Part shown: positions 20,505 through 31,417 of the stretch, piece after piece
Numbering within the stretch: position 1 is the stretch's first letter
How the letters are laid out: each line of letters begins with the position of its first letter
Assembly (NCBI GenBank): GCA_021401465.1
Contig: JADDMT010000158.1
Location: forward strand, 1 to 57,580
Direction: 5' to 3'
Origin: Teratosphaeria epicoccoides
Lineage: Eukaryota > Ascomycota > Dothideomycetes > Mycosphaerellales > Teratosphaeriaceae
DNA length: 57,580 nucleotides
Notes under the pieces: model-generated
What the model saw: the letters and a program-made list of their open reading frames with translations, nothing else
Databases searched by the model: none
What the model was told of the DNA's origin: nothing
Program-made: the position numbers and the translations under genes

Positions 20505-23420
20505 ATGAATGGATGGCCGGCGCAGGCGAATGGCATGTTCAATCCAGGCGCGCCTGCCGCCTCGACCATGAATCCGGCCGCCATGTACAACCCTGGCCAA
20601 TTTGAACTCAACCGTCAGTACCAGAACGGCACGCCGTCTTTCCAACCCGGCTCCGTCGTCCCTCAGAAGCGTCCCCACGATGGCATCGCCGGATCACCCC
20701 CCATCAATCCTCAGGCAGCATCACGATCACAGACACCCGCCTACAGCCAGCACTTCCCTGGCGCGCCGAATCCATATCAGCACCTGCAGCAGTCATCGAA
20801 CAACACCCCGTCGCCCACTATGCAGAATCAGCCCTTCAGTCGGCCCCCCACACAGCCTCCCCAGCCGAACCCATCACCCAGTCCCTTTCCCCAGCAGCAA
20901 CAAGGTGGCTTTGGCAACCAGATATCGCCTGGTACACCGCAGCAAAACAACTCACAGCCCGGGATGCCGCCAGGTCAACTGGGTGGGTACGGTGGGATGG
21001 GGATGAACAACATGGGCATGGCTGGAATGCAGAATGCAATGGCGAATCAGATGAGCATGGCGAATGGACCGAACGCACAGCGTGCCTATCAGATGAGGCT
21101 CATGCAGCAACAGCAGCTCCTGAGGCAGGCTGGCATGATGGGCGCACGTCCTATGGGTGGACAGCCGAACCAGATCAACAATGCTGGCCAGCAGCCTGGC
21201 GGACAAGTACCGAACGGCTCGTCGAGTGTGCAAAATGCAATGGCTCTGCCTCAGAACCAGCAGAAACGCGAAGGATTTCTCAAGACGCTCCAAGGTTATG
21301 CCCTGCAACAGGGCAGACCCTTTAACCCCAACCCGACCATCCAAGGCCGACCAGTGGATCTCTACATGCTGTGGTCCATCACAATGAGTGCCGGGGGCTC
21401 TGGCGCTGTTGATCGGCAAGGGCATTGGGCGGCGCTGGCCAACAAGCTAGGTCTGCCTCCTGCCCAGTTCCCAACGGCTGCCGACGAGCTGAAGCAACTT
21501 TATACCCTTTCAATATCTGCATACGAGAGAATGTACATCCAGGCGCAAAGCCAGCGAAAACAATTTGCAGCAAGAGCGCACGCCCAGCAAATGGCTGGCG
21601 TCAATGCCCCAAACCAGGCTTCGCCCACTCGAATGATGCAGCCTCAGTCCCAACCGAACCAGATCAATCATTTCAACCAGGGACAGCAAGGGCAGTCAGT
21701 GCAGCAGCCGACGCCGCGTCAGTCACATGCGCAGCTACCCCCGAACGGCATGACGACGCCTCAGCAGATGCTCCAGCATCGGCGAAGCAGTAGTGTACGG
21801 AAACCAGAGCAAATAACACCGCAGCCTGCGAACGCCCCCGCAACAGCTCCTTCGCCTGCCGCAAAACCCCAGCGGTCGCCATCGATCAAGCAGGAAACCG
21901 GTGTACCTGTGATGAAAAGTGAAGAACCGCAGAGCACCAACTATGTTCCCCACATGCGTTCCATCGAGTACGATGGAGGCTATGATATTCCAGCCCTGTT
22001 TGAGCTCGGCACTACGATCGCACGCGCAAAGCCTAATATGCCCACTGTCGATGAGATGGGTATTATCGACATACGAGCCATCGCCCTGAGCTTAGCCTCC
22101 GGCATTCATGGCGAGGTACGATACGCATTGGATGCACTCGTGATAATATCGCGGGATGAGCGAATACCTTTCGAGCTGGAAAAGTGCGGCGACCTGCTTG
22201 ACTTTATTATGGATTGCGCAGAGGAGCAACTGGAGATGCTGTCCGAGGAAGCGGCCGAAGTGTCCGATGCCCTCGATCTGCCGTCGTACGAGGACGTTAT
22301 CCGCGGCTGTCGAAGCGAGGCAGAAAGTCTTCAGGACATACCCGCAGTTGGCACACTGCAGTACGATCTGGATCGAGCAGCCGACAGGTTACTGGCCATT
22401 ACGACTATCATCCGCAACTTCTCATTCTATGAGCACAACCACAGATCTTTGACTTCTTCGACTCTAGCGAAATGGCTGAGCAACTGCATACGATTACTAG
22501 GCACCCGTAATATGCTTCTTCGGACCTTTGTCAACACACTGGACTTTTACAAGGACATCGTCACATTTCTGTCGAACATCACCCAGAGTCTGGAACTGCC
22601 TAGTAGGGACGAAGCTTTGCATCTCCTACACTTCTTGTTGGCTTTTGCGCCGCAGCCTAGCCCCGACTACAGCGAGAGCGATGGCTCTCTGCGCTTTGCG
22701 AGCTTTGTCCCCACAGTGCATCGGTTTCTGCCGCCCGCTGTCGACTGCTTGGCGAAGTTGCTAGCACGGCAAGACCCTAATAGAATGCTGTACAAAGGCA
22801 TCTTCACGGCTCCAACTTCGGCTGCACCTGCATCAGAGTCGTCTCCAGACTTGCTAACACGAGCCTTCGCATTGTCAATATCAGTATTGCCTGATCGCTC
22901 GAAGGGCAACATGGGCAACACTGCGCAGCTGCGAATCGTGGAGGCACGAAAGTCATACCTGTGCCAGGGCATGCTTGCGGCTGATATCCTCACTTCTCTG
23001 GCCCCAAGCAATGACACTCAGCTCGCCCGGTCATGGATAGAGGCTGAGGACGGTTGGGCAGTAGGGCTTCTCAATCTTGCCGCGCTGCTTTCCGTGGACC
23101 GGTCTCAACAGCCAAATCCGGCTAAGGGCCAGCTTGGTCAGGATACCGAGAGTTTCAAGCTCATCACCTTCCGTGCATTGAGCATGATGAAGCGACTGGC
23201 AGAAAAGGCGGGCAAAGGTAGTATTGCGCATGCGGTCCCGAACAGCATGCTCAATGGTGATTCCAGCAACTCAAGCGAAGCCAGCGACGACGCGCACGCG
23301 CCGAAGTGGGAAGGCATTCCACAAGGCCATGCCATTCTGGGTGCATTGATGATGCCAAACACGGACAAGGTGGCTCTAGGTCTGCTTTGCGGGTTGCATG
23401 AGATGGCCATGCAGACTTGA
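20505..23420 (+). CDS. SWI1: SWI/SNF subunit Swi1, ARID domain
   Basis: Intronless 971-aa frame starting at ATG 20505. Residues 1-250 are rich in Gln, Asn, Pro, Met and Gly, as in other Swi1 proteins. An ARID DNA-binding domain lies at about 253-345, with the typical FLKTLQGY...GRPVDLYMLW...GGxxxVxxxxxW layout. A second Gln/Pro stretch is followed by a long helical C-terminal half (about 480-970) that is typical of the Swi1/BAF250 core-binding region. Swi1 is the ARID subunit of the SWI/SNF chromatin-remodelling complex. Identification rests on domain order and size; the ARID call is firm, the SWI1 name slightly less so. Confidence 0.88.
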   Translation: MNGWPAQANGMFNPGAPAASTMNPAAMYNPGQFELNRQYQNGTPSFQPGSVVPQKRPHDGIAGSPPINPQAASRSQTPAYSQHFPGAPNPYQHLQQSSNNTPSPTMQNQPFSRPPTQPPQPNPSPSPFPQQQQGGFGNQISPGTPQQNNSQPGMPPGQLGGYGGMGMNNMGMAGMQNAMANQMSMANGPNAQRAYQMRLMQQQQLLRQAGMMGARPMGGQPNQINNAGQQPGGQVPNGSSSVQNAMALPQNQQKREGFLKTLQGYALQQGRPFNPNPTIQGRPVDLYMLWSITMSAGGSGAVDRQGHWAALANKLGLPPAQFPTAADELKQLYTLSISAYERMYIQAQSQRKQFAARAHAQQMAGVNAPNQASPTRMMQPQSQPNQINHFNQGQQGQSVQQPTPRQSHAQLPPNGMTTPQQMLQHRRSSSVRKPEQITPQPANAPATAPSPAAKPQRSPSIKQETGVPVMKSEEPQSTNYVPHMRSIEYDGGYDIPALFELGTTIARAKPNMPTVDEMGIIDIRAIALSLASGIHGEVRYALDALVIISRDERIPFELEKCGDLLDFIMDCAEEQLEMLSEEAAEVSDALDLPSYEDVIRGCRSEAESLQDIPAVGTLQYDLDRAADRLLAITTIIRNFSFYEHNHRSLTSSTLAKWLSNCIRLLGTRNMLLRTFVNTLDFYKDIVTFLSNITQSLELPSRDEALHLLHFLLAFAPQPSPDYSESDGSLRFASFVPTVHRFLPPAVDCLAKLLARQDPNRMLYKGIFTAPTSAAPASESSPDLLTRAFALSISVLPDRSKGNMGNTAQLRIVEARKSYLCQGMLAADILTSLAPSNDTQLARSWIEAEDGWAVGLLNLAALLSVDRSQQPNPAKGQLGQDTESFKLITFRALSMMKRLAEKAGKGSIAHAVPNSMLNGDSSNSSEASDDAHAPKWEGIPQGHAILGALMMPNTDKVALGLLCGLHEMAMQT

Positions 23421-23730
23421 TGACGATTTGTATTATGTCACGATAGATAGAGGGCAGCGATTGGACACGATACTTCGGCGTTCTCCTGGACACTGTGAGC
23501 GAGGTTCGAAGAGTACTTTTTGAAGAGAGATATGGCAGTGGAGGTCTCTATCATTTGAGAAACCTTGTGACTAGTAGTGTACAGCAGCATGCACTCATGA
23601 AAGTGTGACTATCAGCCTCCTGCTTCGAAGCAGGCAAGCGCATCCGTTTTTCTTCAGCCAAGCTCTGTCCACGCGCTCGATTTCCGGCTTTCTTCACTGG
23701 ACTTGGCTTTCCAACATCATTCCTTCCGCC
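23421..23730. other. Convergent 3' spacer
   Basis: 310 bases shared by the 3' ends of SWI1 (+) and the AT-hook protein gene (-). No separate feature is seen. Confidence 0.5.
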
Positions 23731-24274
23731 TCAGCTGAAGATGTCATCATTGTCGTCGTCAACAACCGGTTCCTTCTTCACCGGACTCGCCTTCTTCTTC
23801 CTCTTGCTTGGAGAGTCCTCCTCATCATCATCCGCATCCCCATTCTCCTCACTCGCATCTTTGGGCTTCCTGCCGCGCTTTTTGCCCGTGCCGCGGACCG
23901 TCGCAGGCGTCGAGGTACTGGCAGTTGACCCGCCCCCGGATTTCTTGGGAGTGTCGTTGGCGGCGGTGACGGCTGCGTGGCCTGTGGGTCAGCTGAATCT
24001 GTCAACGTGGTGTGAGAGGGGAGGGCTTTACCACCGGAGAGTGCGCCGTACTCTTCTTTGAGCTTCTTTTTGGTCACGCGCATGAGCTCGCGCGCGGAAT
24101 TGGCGGAGGCGAGGCCTGCGACTTGGTAGAATTTGGTGTAGTCGATCTGTGGGGGTCGGGGTTATTAGAGGTATGGGTGGTGGTGGAGGGTGGGGGGTCC
24201 TGTACCTTGGGCTCGTTCTCGAAGCACTGCCAGGCCAGAGCGAGGTATTCCATTTGTTTTTGGGAGAGAGGCAT
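23731..24274 (-). CDS. Small nuclear protein with AT-hook-like tail
   Basis: Exons 24274-24206, 24146-24032 and 23981-23731, with introns of 59 and 50 bp, encode 144 aa. The N-terminal 60 residues form a compact helical segment (YLALAWQCFENEP, then a basic helix ending KKKLKEEYGAL). Small fungal proteins with this opening are common and have no established function that I can name. The C-terminal half is disordered and charged, with an AT-hook-like KKRGRKPK at about 95-102, an acidic patch and a KRKKK nuclear-localisation-type stretch. A DNA- or chromatin-binding role is inference. It is convergent with SWI1, 310 bases apart. Confidence 0.75.
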
Positions 24275-25006
24275 TTTTGACTGGGGGGTAAATAGGGTTG
24301 GGGGTGTGGTTGGGGGATCTGTTTTGAGGTTAGAGATGGAGTCGAAGTTGGGAGGTTGCAAATTGGTAATTTTGCGGGCGCAGTTGGTTGGGATCTCAAT
24401 GTGGACCAAATTGGAAGGCGCGCAAGTCGGAAGCTGGGCAGCTTTACACTCGTTGCTATGCAAGCATACACTTGCTCGCCGACCATGAAGGCGTCGACGA
24501 TGATTCTACATGTCGTTCAGGACGAGTGTGTACTGTTGGTAGTACTTACAAGTGCGCGCAGTGATATGCTAGGCCTGCTGGTATGCAAGCCTCGAGTTGT
24601 GGTTGATAGTCGATGAGGAGACCGCTGATAGCAGTGCAAGAGGTGGGTTGTACAAGTCCAGATTTGCAATTTTACTCGGACTGCTTCTTATAGCTTTTCG
24701 TCAGATTTGCAGCATATGCCTGCTAAATATGTATTTGTGTGCACGCAGGTTCACGGTTTCGCTGTCTCCAGCCCGCCATCTTCACATGTCAAGTCTACGT
24801 TCTTGGCGTTGACCTTCGTGCAAGAAAAGCTTGGATCACCTGAGTGCACTTGCCTTATCTCAAGGATCCTACATAAGCTTGATCACGCAATTATGATCAG
24901 GATCTCGAAGCATTGGGACGAACGGCAGCGTACAAATCAATTAGAGTATCTGCCATGCATATAATGCAAGCACATCGCTCAGGACTCAAAGACTACATAC
25001 GGAATT
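24275..25006. other. Intergenic, no supported gene
   Basis: Contains the promoter of the AT-hook protein gene and the 3' UTR of the receptor gene. The minus-strand frame over 24028-24486 is an alternative reading through intron 1 of the AT-hook protein gene and was not called. Confidence 0.4.
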
Positions 25007-26775
25007 TCACACGACGACCTTGGTCTCATCCTTCTCATCTACTTCCTCTTCTCCCTCCTCGCCTCCACCCAAGCTAACTTCATCCCAATTCGGCTTCGCA
25101 GCATTCTTGTCGTGCTCCATACCCGTAGTCATCGCGTGATAGCCCATATCTGAGCCTTCCGTCACGCTGTCAACCCCCTCCATATGCTTTCCTTCGGATA
25201 CGGAGCCCTGCTCCTCGTTCTCCGGTACCTCAGGCACTGGATCGACGCTGGGTCGGCGGAGCGACTTGTGGAGCTGGTTCTCGGAGCCCAATGGCCGCGA
25301 GAGGGAGAGGTGCTTCGGAGATTGGTAGACGATGAAGTCTTCGTTACCGATTGAGGGCTTGCGCAGGTTCATACGAGCGAGGATCGCTTTGGGATCACGC
25401 AGGAGTTCATACCAGCCAATGAACATGGATTTGCGTATCATGAGGAGGAAACAGCAGGGGCCCAGTAGCTATTGATTATTAGCAAAGACTGCGGAAGCCT
25501 CACTAGGAACTTCACTTACCGACGCAAGCAGGAGTGCTGCTACGACCTTTTCATGACTGAGACCTAGGCCGGTACTCTCGAATAAGCACTGGTCTGGGTC
25601 ACCGCCTGTAATCTCTAGGCACGCAGCCCACCGCGCGTCTTCTGGCGTCAGACCCTTTGAAGCCGCCTGGGCAGCAGCGGTTTGCTGCACGAAAATGAGA
25701 CCAAAATAGACACTCTCGTTCGCGACCATGAAGGCCAGGAGAATGGTTCGCCATTGCAGCAACAGCACCTGCCTGACTCTCGCCCATTCGCCTCGCTTCT
25801 TTCTTTTCGCGCTCCTGTTCATGTTACTGCCGCTTTGCGAGTTGGTTGAGCTGTCGTGTTTTCTACCACCAGTGTAACCTCCAGTAAGGCCATTGGCGAA
25901 GGCGGAAAGTGCGAACTTCCAGATGCAGTACGCGATACTCGCCGTGAGTAGCAATGCCGCGGCAGCGGAAAAGACAATCAGCCAGACAAACCAGGTGATG
26001 AAGGCGTTGTAACCGTTGGGAATGCAGACATTGCCGACTCGATATGAGACTCCCGTTATCGGCATGCAGAGGGCCATGAACAGGACCGGGAGGCCGAACC
26101 CAAGCGCGATGGAGATCCATTTGAAGAGATTTGTGTGTTTGAAGTCGAAGATAATGCGGAGTGCTGTCCAGATAGATCGCAGGAAAACTACAGCCGGTGT
26201 CAGCACCGTTTCCTTTTGGATAGGTTGAAAGGCACAACTCACTCCATACCACCGTTCCCATAGCTCCCGCGAGCAACAACGCTCCTGTCCAAGCACACCC
26301 CACATCGGTGTCCTGATTGTTGGGCGTAATTGCATTATAGCACAGGTTCGGCTTTGTCCCTAACGGAATAACGAACGCCAACATGAACAGTACCAGCGAT
26401 ACTGTGAGCCCGACACTGAGATAATGCCGATGGGCCTTGTCCTGCGGGAGTGCGAAGAAGGTGAGGAGAAGTAGCACGTTGGTAACGAAGCCGCCGACCG
26501 CAATCCAATTGGCGGCAGAGGCCTGTTCGTTGTAGTTGGAGCCGAAGACCCATTGCGAGTTTGGGCAGGGTATGCAGCAGGTGAGATTTGAGTTGATAGG
26601 GGCGCAGAAGCGGCCATCGATCTCTGTGCCATTCTCGTGTCAGTGCAAGTTGATCGCGGTGGGAATGAGGTAACGTACGCCCTCCTGTGCTCGGGAAGTC
26701 CTGCTCTAGCACGAACGGGTAGGCACAGACCGACGAGTGGATCCCGCTATCGGCTGAGCCAGTGATCAAGCTCAT
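25007..26775 (-). CDS. Seven-helix G-protein-coupled receptor, Frizzled/secretin-like fungal class
   Basis: Exons 26775-26679, 26623-26243, 26187-25520 and 25468-25007, with introns of 55, 55 and 51 bp, encode 535 aa. The extracellular N-terminus has conserved Cys residues (GRFC ... LTCCIPCP) as in fungal receptors distantly related to the Frizzled/secretin and cAMP-receptor groups. Seven hydrophobic segments follow: the first at about AANWIAVGGF, the second after DKAHRHYLS, the third starting at CAWTGALLL, and so on. A basic third intracellular loop (RSAKRKKRGEWARVR) and a 150-aa acidic cytoplasmic tail follow. The ligand cannot be inferred. The gene probably signals through heterotrimeric G proteins at the plasma membrane. 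No obvious signal peptide is seen, which is common in this class. Confidence 0.82.
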
Positions 26776-27592
26776 GTTGCTCGACTTGGTATCGCCAGCG
26801 TGGGTGCGGGTTTGTGGTGTCCACAGGACCTGTTGGTGAGTAGAAGCTCTTCTGGAACTGCATTTGCGGCGATATCACGAGTTAACGAGTCCGGACAAAG
26901 AGAGGGTCACTGGCCGCCTTCAGGCTTCTTTGAGGAATTCGAGGATATGGGAGGGGAGGAATGCGCTGAAGCCGGCTTTGTTGCTTTGGCCGCCACATGG
27001 CTCGGCCGCGCGCAAGCATTTCCCCAACTACTGCAATCTTTAGCGTGGTGGAGATAGGATGGAAGCTGTGCATAGATGTGGCAATTGGAATGCATCAAGT
27101 GCCAGCGTGATCTAGAGCCGTATCCCCACCAACCAACCAAGACTGCATCGTGGTTGGTCTTGTAGGGATTGAGACACCTGAATTGCCTCAAATTCGGTGC
27201 GTTTGCAGCTTCACGGGTAGCCCCGGGCCCCAAATGCATGTGAATACAGGCTTTCGAAAGGAGGATGATCACGGGGATGGGAGGAAAGGGGATCGCGGAG
27301 TTAGATATGAAGAGGACATGCACTCTGCACTGCCTCTATCCCGCAATCCACGACGACGGGACCTTGTCGTGAATCAATATCGACATGACAGCTGGTGTGG
27401 TGCAGGTCGGTGGTATAGATATGGCAAGTAGAACCTTGGAAGCGCCGGGACAGCGTTGCTCGCTTGGTGACGACAGCGTTCAATCCGTCGCGTCACCCTA
27501 CGCGCATCGACCACGACAATTACCCGTATTTATCGGGCAATGATTGCGCATACACATGCGCGTGTGCTGCAAGACGCGCGTGTCGGTATGAG
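26776..27592. other. Divergent promoter region, receptor/CDC9
   Basis: About 800 bases between the receptor gene (leftward) and CDC9 (rightward). The final 129 bases, 27464-27592, are open in frame with CDC9 but lack an ATG (see findings). Other frames are not convincing. Confidence 0.45.
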
Positions 27593-30265
27593 ATGACCAC
27601 TCCAACTAAGAAACGCAGAAAGAACGACTACAAAGCCGCGCCTCCGCCGACCAAGAGGTTGGACTTCTTCTTTGGTAAGCAGCAGGCCCGAGAGCAAGGG
27701 GAGGCGAAGCAGCGCGAGATTGTCAATGGCAGTGCAGAGGACGAGACGAAGGCGGATGGAGCAGATGAAGGCTTGACGGATGAGCAGCTGGCTCGAAAGC
27801 TCCAGGCTCAGTGGGACGAGCAAGATCGAGTGGATCGACACGGTCAGATAGACAATCAGACTACATCTGCAGTAGACGAGTCACATAGCGAGGCCCACAA
27901 AGAGCCAGCAGACAAGCCAGAAGCCGACACAGCAACAGCACAGCCCGAGCCAGATGTGCCTTCCACCAAGCCTGCGAACAATGCATTGGCAGCATTAGGC
28001 AAGAAGCAGACCCTCTCACTACAGTCCGCCACGGCAGAGGACGACACGGCTTCCTACGCCATTCCATTCGACCACTCGCCGCTAAGCTTTAGTCCTCAGA
28101 AATACATACCAGACCTCAAACAGCAGTGGGCAGCAGAGGGGGGAGCGGCGACTTATGCTCTCTTGACCCACTGCTTCGTGCTGGTCAATAGCACGCAGTC
28201 GCGTATCAAGATTGTCGACACTCTCGTCAATCTGATTCGTACACTGCTTGAGGGAGATCCGAGCGCTTTGCTACCGGCCGTCTGGCTAGCAACCAATGCC
28301 ATTTCCCCACCGTACATCGACATCGAGCTTGGACTGGGCGGCTCAGCCATCTCGAAAGCGCTGAAGAAAGTCTGCGGCCTGGATAATTCAGCGCTCAAGA
28401 CGCTATACAACAAGCATGGCGACGCCGGAGATGTGGCATTCGAGGCAAAGAAGCGACAGAGCTTGACCCTGCGTAAGCCCAAGCCACTGACGATAAACGG
28501 TGTCTACGAGAGTCTGCATAAGATTGCAAATGCGAAAGGCCAGGGCAGTCAAGAAGCTAAGCAGCGCATCGTCGAGCGATTGGTCCAAGATGCGAGAGGT
28601 GCCGAAGAGAGCAGGTATATCGTCCGAACTCTAGTTCAGCACCTTCGGATTGGCGCGGTCAAAACAACAATGCTCATTGCACTCTCACGAGCATTCATCC
28701 TTTCTCGCCCATCGAATGCGGACTTTGAAGTCAAAGACGTGGGCAAGCTTGCGAAGCTGAGCAAGCAAGATCTTGCCGCAGTCTACTCGCAGGCAGAAGA
28801 AACGGTGAAGGCATGCTTCGCTCGTCGGCCAAACTACAACGACATCGTGCCAACTCTACTCGAAATCGGTGTCTGTGACGAGCTTCTTGTTCGCTGCGGT
28901 CTTGCTTTGCACATTCCACTAAGACCGATGTTAGGCAGCATTACCCGCGACTTGGGCGAGATGCTGACCAAGCTTCAAGGCCGCGACTTCAGCTGCGAGT
29001 TCAAGTACGATGGACAAAGAGCTCAAGTCCACTGCGATGAAAGGGGCAGAGTCACTGTCTTCTCCCGCCACCTCGAAGTCATGACTGAGAAGTATCCTGA
29101 TCTGGTGGCACTAGTGCCGAAGATCAGAGGTGAAGGTGTCAGCAGCTTCATCATGGAAGGTGAAGTCGTAGCCATCGATCGCGAGTCAGGAGAGCTGAGG
29201 CCATTTCAGATGCTTGCCAACAGGGCAAGGAAAGATGTCGTAATCCAAAGCGTCAAGGTGGACGTGTGTCTCTTTGCTTTCGATTTGATGTACCTGAACG
29301 GCGAGGAGCTGCTCGATCGGCCGTTCCGCGAGAGGCGAAGCCTGCTGAGGAGTCTGTTCGTGGAACTTCCCAAACACTTTACATGGGTCAAAAGTCTCGA
29401 TGCGACATCTGCAGACGTCGAAACAGTCAGCAACTTCTACAAGCAAGCGACAGAGATCAAGTGTGAAGGTATCATGGTCAAAGTCCTAGACAATGCTCCA
29501 AACCCCGACCTCATGGCAGAAATGGATGTCGAAACTGCAGATGAGCCAGCTCCTCCCACGCCCGCAAAGGCAGCCCCGAAACCTGCGATTAAAGCGACGA
29601 AGAAGAAAGAAAAAGTCACAGCCCACACTCGTGGTCGCGCTGAGATTACCGCGGAAGACCTCGCACCAGAGCCGAACGTCAAGACTCGCCGCAAAGCCCT
29701 CCTAGCCACATACGAGCCCGACAAACGTCTAGACTCCTGGCTCAAGGTCAAGAAGGACTACAATTCCACCATGGACACTATTGACCTGATCCCAGTTGGC
29801 GCATGGCATGGTCAGGGACGCAAGAATGCCTGGTGGTCTCCAATTCTGCTCGCCTGCCGTAACGAGGACTCGGGAAGTCTGGAGGTCGTCACCAAATGCA
29901 TCAGCGGCTTCAGCGATGCTTTCTACAAAGCTAATAAAGAGAGGTACTCTGAAGATGGACCCAATACGATTTCGAGACCGAGCTATGTGGAGTATGGCGG
30001 CGAGCCCGATGTGTGGTTTGAGCCGCAGGAGGTGTGGGAAATGGCGTTTGCGGACATCACGCTGAGTCCGACGTATACGGCGGCGATCGGGCTGGTGAGT
30101 GAGGAAAGAGGTCTGAGTATGCGATTTCCCAGGTTTTTGGAGGTGAGGGAGGATAAGAGTATTGAGGAGGCGAGTACGAACGAGTTTCTGGCGGACCTTT
30201 ATAGGAAGCAAGAGGTCAAGGCTCCAGTCGCTGAGAAGGAGCGTGATGAGGACCTGTGTGAGTAG
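27593..30265 (+). CDS. CDC9: ATP-dependent DNA ligase I
   Basis: Single-exon frame of 890 aa from ATG 27593. It seals nicks between Okazaki fragments and in excision repair. The adenylated Lys471 sits in the FKYDGQR motif. Downstream ligase motifs include MEGEVVAID, the DLMYLNGEELLDRPF segment and the motif V region EGIMVKVLD. The DNA-binding domain precedes them (about 190-420) and the OB-fold follows, ending RFPRFLEVREDKS. The N-terminus has a basic KKRRKN patch and TKRLDFFF at 20-27, a PCNA-interacting-box-like sequence with Thr in place of Gln. A Lys/Ala/Pro-rich insertion (about 645-680) lies inside the catalytic part. TGS1 follows on the same strand, 182 bases downstream. Confidence 0.95.
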   Translation: MTTPTKKRRKNDYKAAPPPTKRLDFFFGKQQAREQGEAKQREIVNGSAEDETKADGADEGLTDEQLARKLQAQWDEQDRVDRHGQIDNQTTSAVDESHSEAHKEPADKPEADTATAQPEPDVPSTKPANNALAALGKKQTLSLQSATAEDDTASYAIPFDHSPLSFSPQKYIPDLKQQWAAEGGAATYALLTHCFVLVNSTQSRIKIVDTLVNLIRTLLEGDPSALLPAVWLATNAISPPYIDIELGLGGSAISKALKKVCGLDNSALKTLYNKHGDAGDVAFEAKKRQSLTLRKPKPLTINGVYESLHKIANAKGQGSQEAKQRIVERLVQDARGAEESRYIVRTLVQHLRIGAVKTTMLIALSRAFILSRPSNADFEVKDVGKLAKLSKQDLAAVYSQAEETVKACFARRPNYNDIVPTLLEIGVCDELLVRCGLALHIPLRPMLGSITRDLGEMLTKLQGRDFSCEFKYDGQRAQVHCDERGRVTVFSRHLEVMTEKYPDLVALVPKIRGEGVSSFIMEGEVVAIDRESGELRPFQMLANRARKDVVIQSVKVDVCLFAFDLMYLNGEELLDRPFRERRSLLRSLFVELPKHFTWVKSLDATSADVETVSNFYKQATEIKCEGIMVKVLDNAPNPDLMAEMDVETADEPAPPTPAKAAPKPAIKATKKKEKVTAHTRGRAEITAEDLAPEPNVKTRRKALLATYEPDKRLDSWLKVKKDYNSTMDTIDLIPVGAWHGQGRKNAWWSPILLACRNEDSGSLEVVTKCISGFSDAFYKANKERYSEDGPNTISRPSYVEYGGEPDVWFEPQEVWEMAFADITLSPTYTAAIGLVSEERGLSMRFPRFLEVREDKSIEEASTNEFLADLYRKQEVKAPVAEKERDEDLCE

Positions 30266-30447
30266 GACATACGTTCAACGAACAACATCGAGTCAGAGCT
30301 CCGATGGAAAGTGTCGATGATGTACTTGTGTATAAAGTGCTCGCAGAGGTAAGCCCTTCGTAGTTAGCGCGTTTCCTAGCGTTCTCCCGCACCTTCTCTT
30401 CCGTGCCATCGGTTAAACAATCCTACCAACAACACAGACATGTGAGC

Positions 30448-31318
30448 ATGTCTGCATCAAGAGAGCCGCCAGAAGGCGTGCACCACTACAGCTCCGTCGA
30501 AGCGGTGCCCCAACAGATCCAAAAATACTGGCACCAACGCTACGACATCTTCTCCAAATTCGACGACGGCATCTGGCTGACGGACGACGCCTGGTTCGGC
30601 GTCACAGCTGAGCCCATCGCGAAGTAAACTCTTTTCCCCCCCTTTTTCTCCAAACCTCCCATTAATCCACTCCATCCAGGCGTATCGCAGAAGACATCGC
30701 GCACGCCCCCGCCTCGAAAACCACCCTGATCGACTGCTTCGCGGGCGCAGGCGGCAACACCATCGCGTTTGCGCTCTCGGGACGCTGGAAGCAGATTTTC
30801 GCCATCGAGAAGGATCCGAAGGTTTTGGCGTGCGCGAAGCGGAATGCCGAGGTCTATGGGGTGGGGAAGAAGATTTGGTGGATTTTGGGGGATTGTTTCG
30901 AGGTGTTGGGGAGGCAGTTGAGGGGCGCGGCGCGGAGCGCGGTGGTTTTTGGGAGTCCGCCGTGGGGTGGTGAGTCGTTTCATATGTTCGTTGGGTCTTT
31001 TTACTCTTTTTTTTTTCTCCGGCGCGCTGGGTCGACATGGTGCTGATTTTTGTTTTCACAGGGCCGACGTATAAGGACTATGAGGTCTTTGATCTGAACG
31101 TCATGGAGCCGTACTCGCTGTCGGACTTGCATGGCAAGTTCTCGTGTTTCGCGAGTGACTTTGTGTTATTCTTGCCCAGGACGTCGGATCTGAGGCAGAT
31201 TGCGAAGTATGCGGTGCGCGGTGGCGAGAAGCTGAAAGTGGTACATTACTGCATGCATGGGGCAAGCAAGGCGATATGCGTGTACTATGGGGAATTCAAC
31301 AATGTCACGAAGAGCTGA
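30448..31318 (+). CDS. TGS1: Trimethylguanosine synthase
   Basis: Exons 30448-30623, 30680-30969 and 31062-31318, with introns of 56 and 92 bp, encode 240 aa, the compact size of yeast and other fungal Tgs1. It converts the m7G cap of snRNAs, snoRNAs and telomerase RNA to 2,2,7-trimethylguanosine in the nucleus or nucleolus. The SAM-binding motif DCFAGAGGNT is at 78-87 and the catalytic SPPWGGP at 151-157; intron 2 falls inside the codon run of this motif. The N-terminal YWHQRY and GIWLTDDAWFGVT segments match the family. NOP56, elsewhere in the window, works in the same snoRNP world, but they are not adjacent. Confidence 0.93.
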
Positions 31319-31417
31319 GCGGCAGCTGTATGATGGAGAAATGCTCTTAGAATACGCCATGCTGATGTCCTCAGGTACCTACACAAAGCATGCACTCAGT
31401 ATACCATCATATTATCC

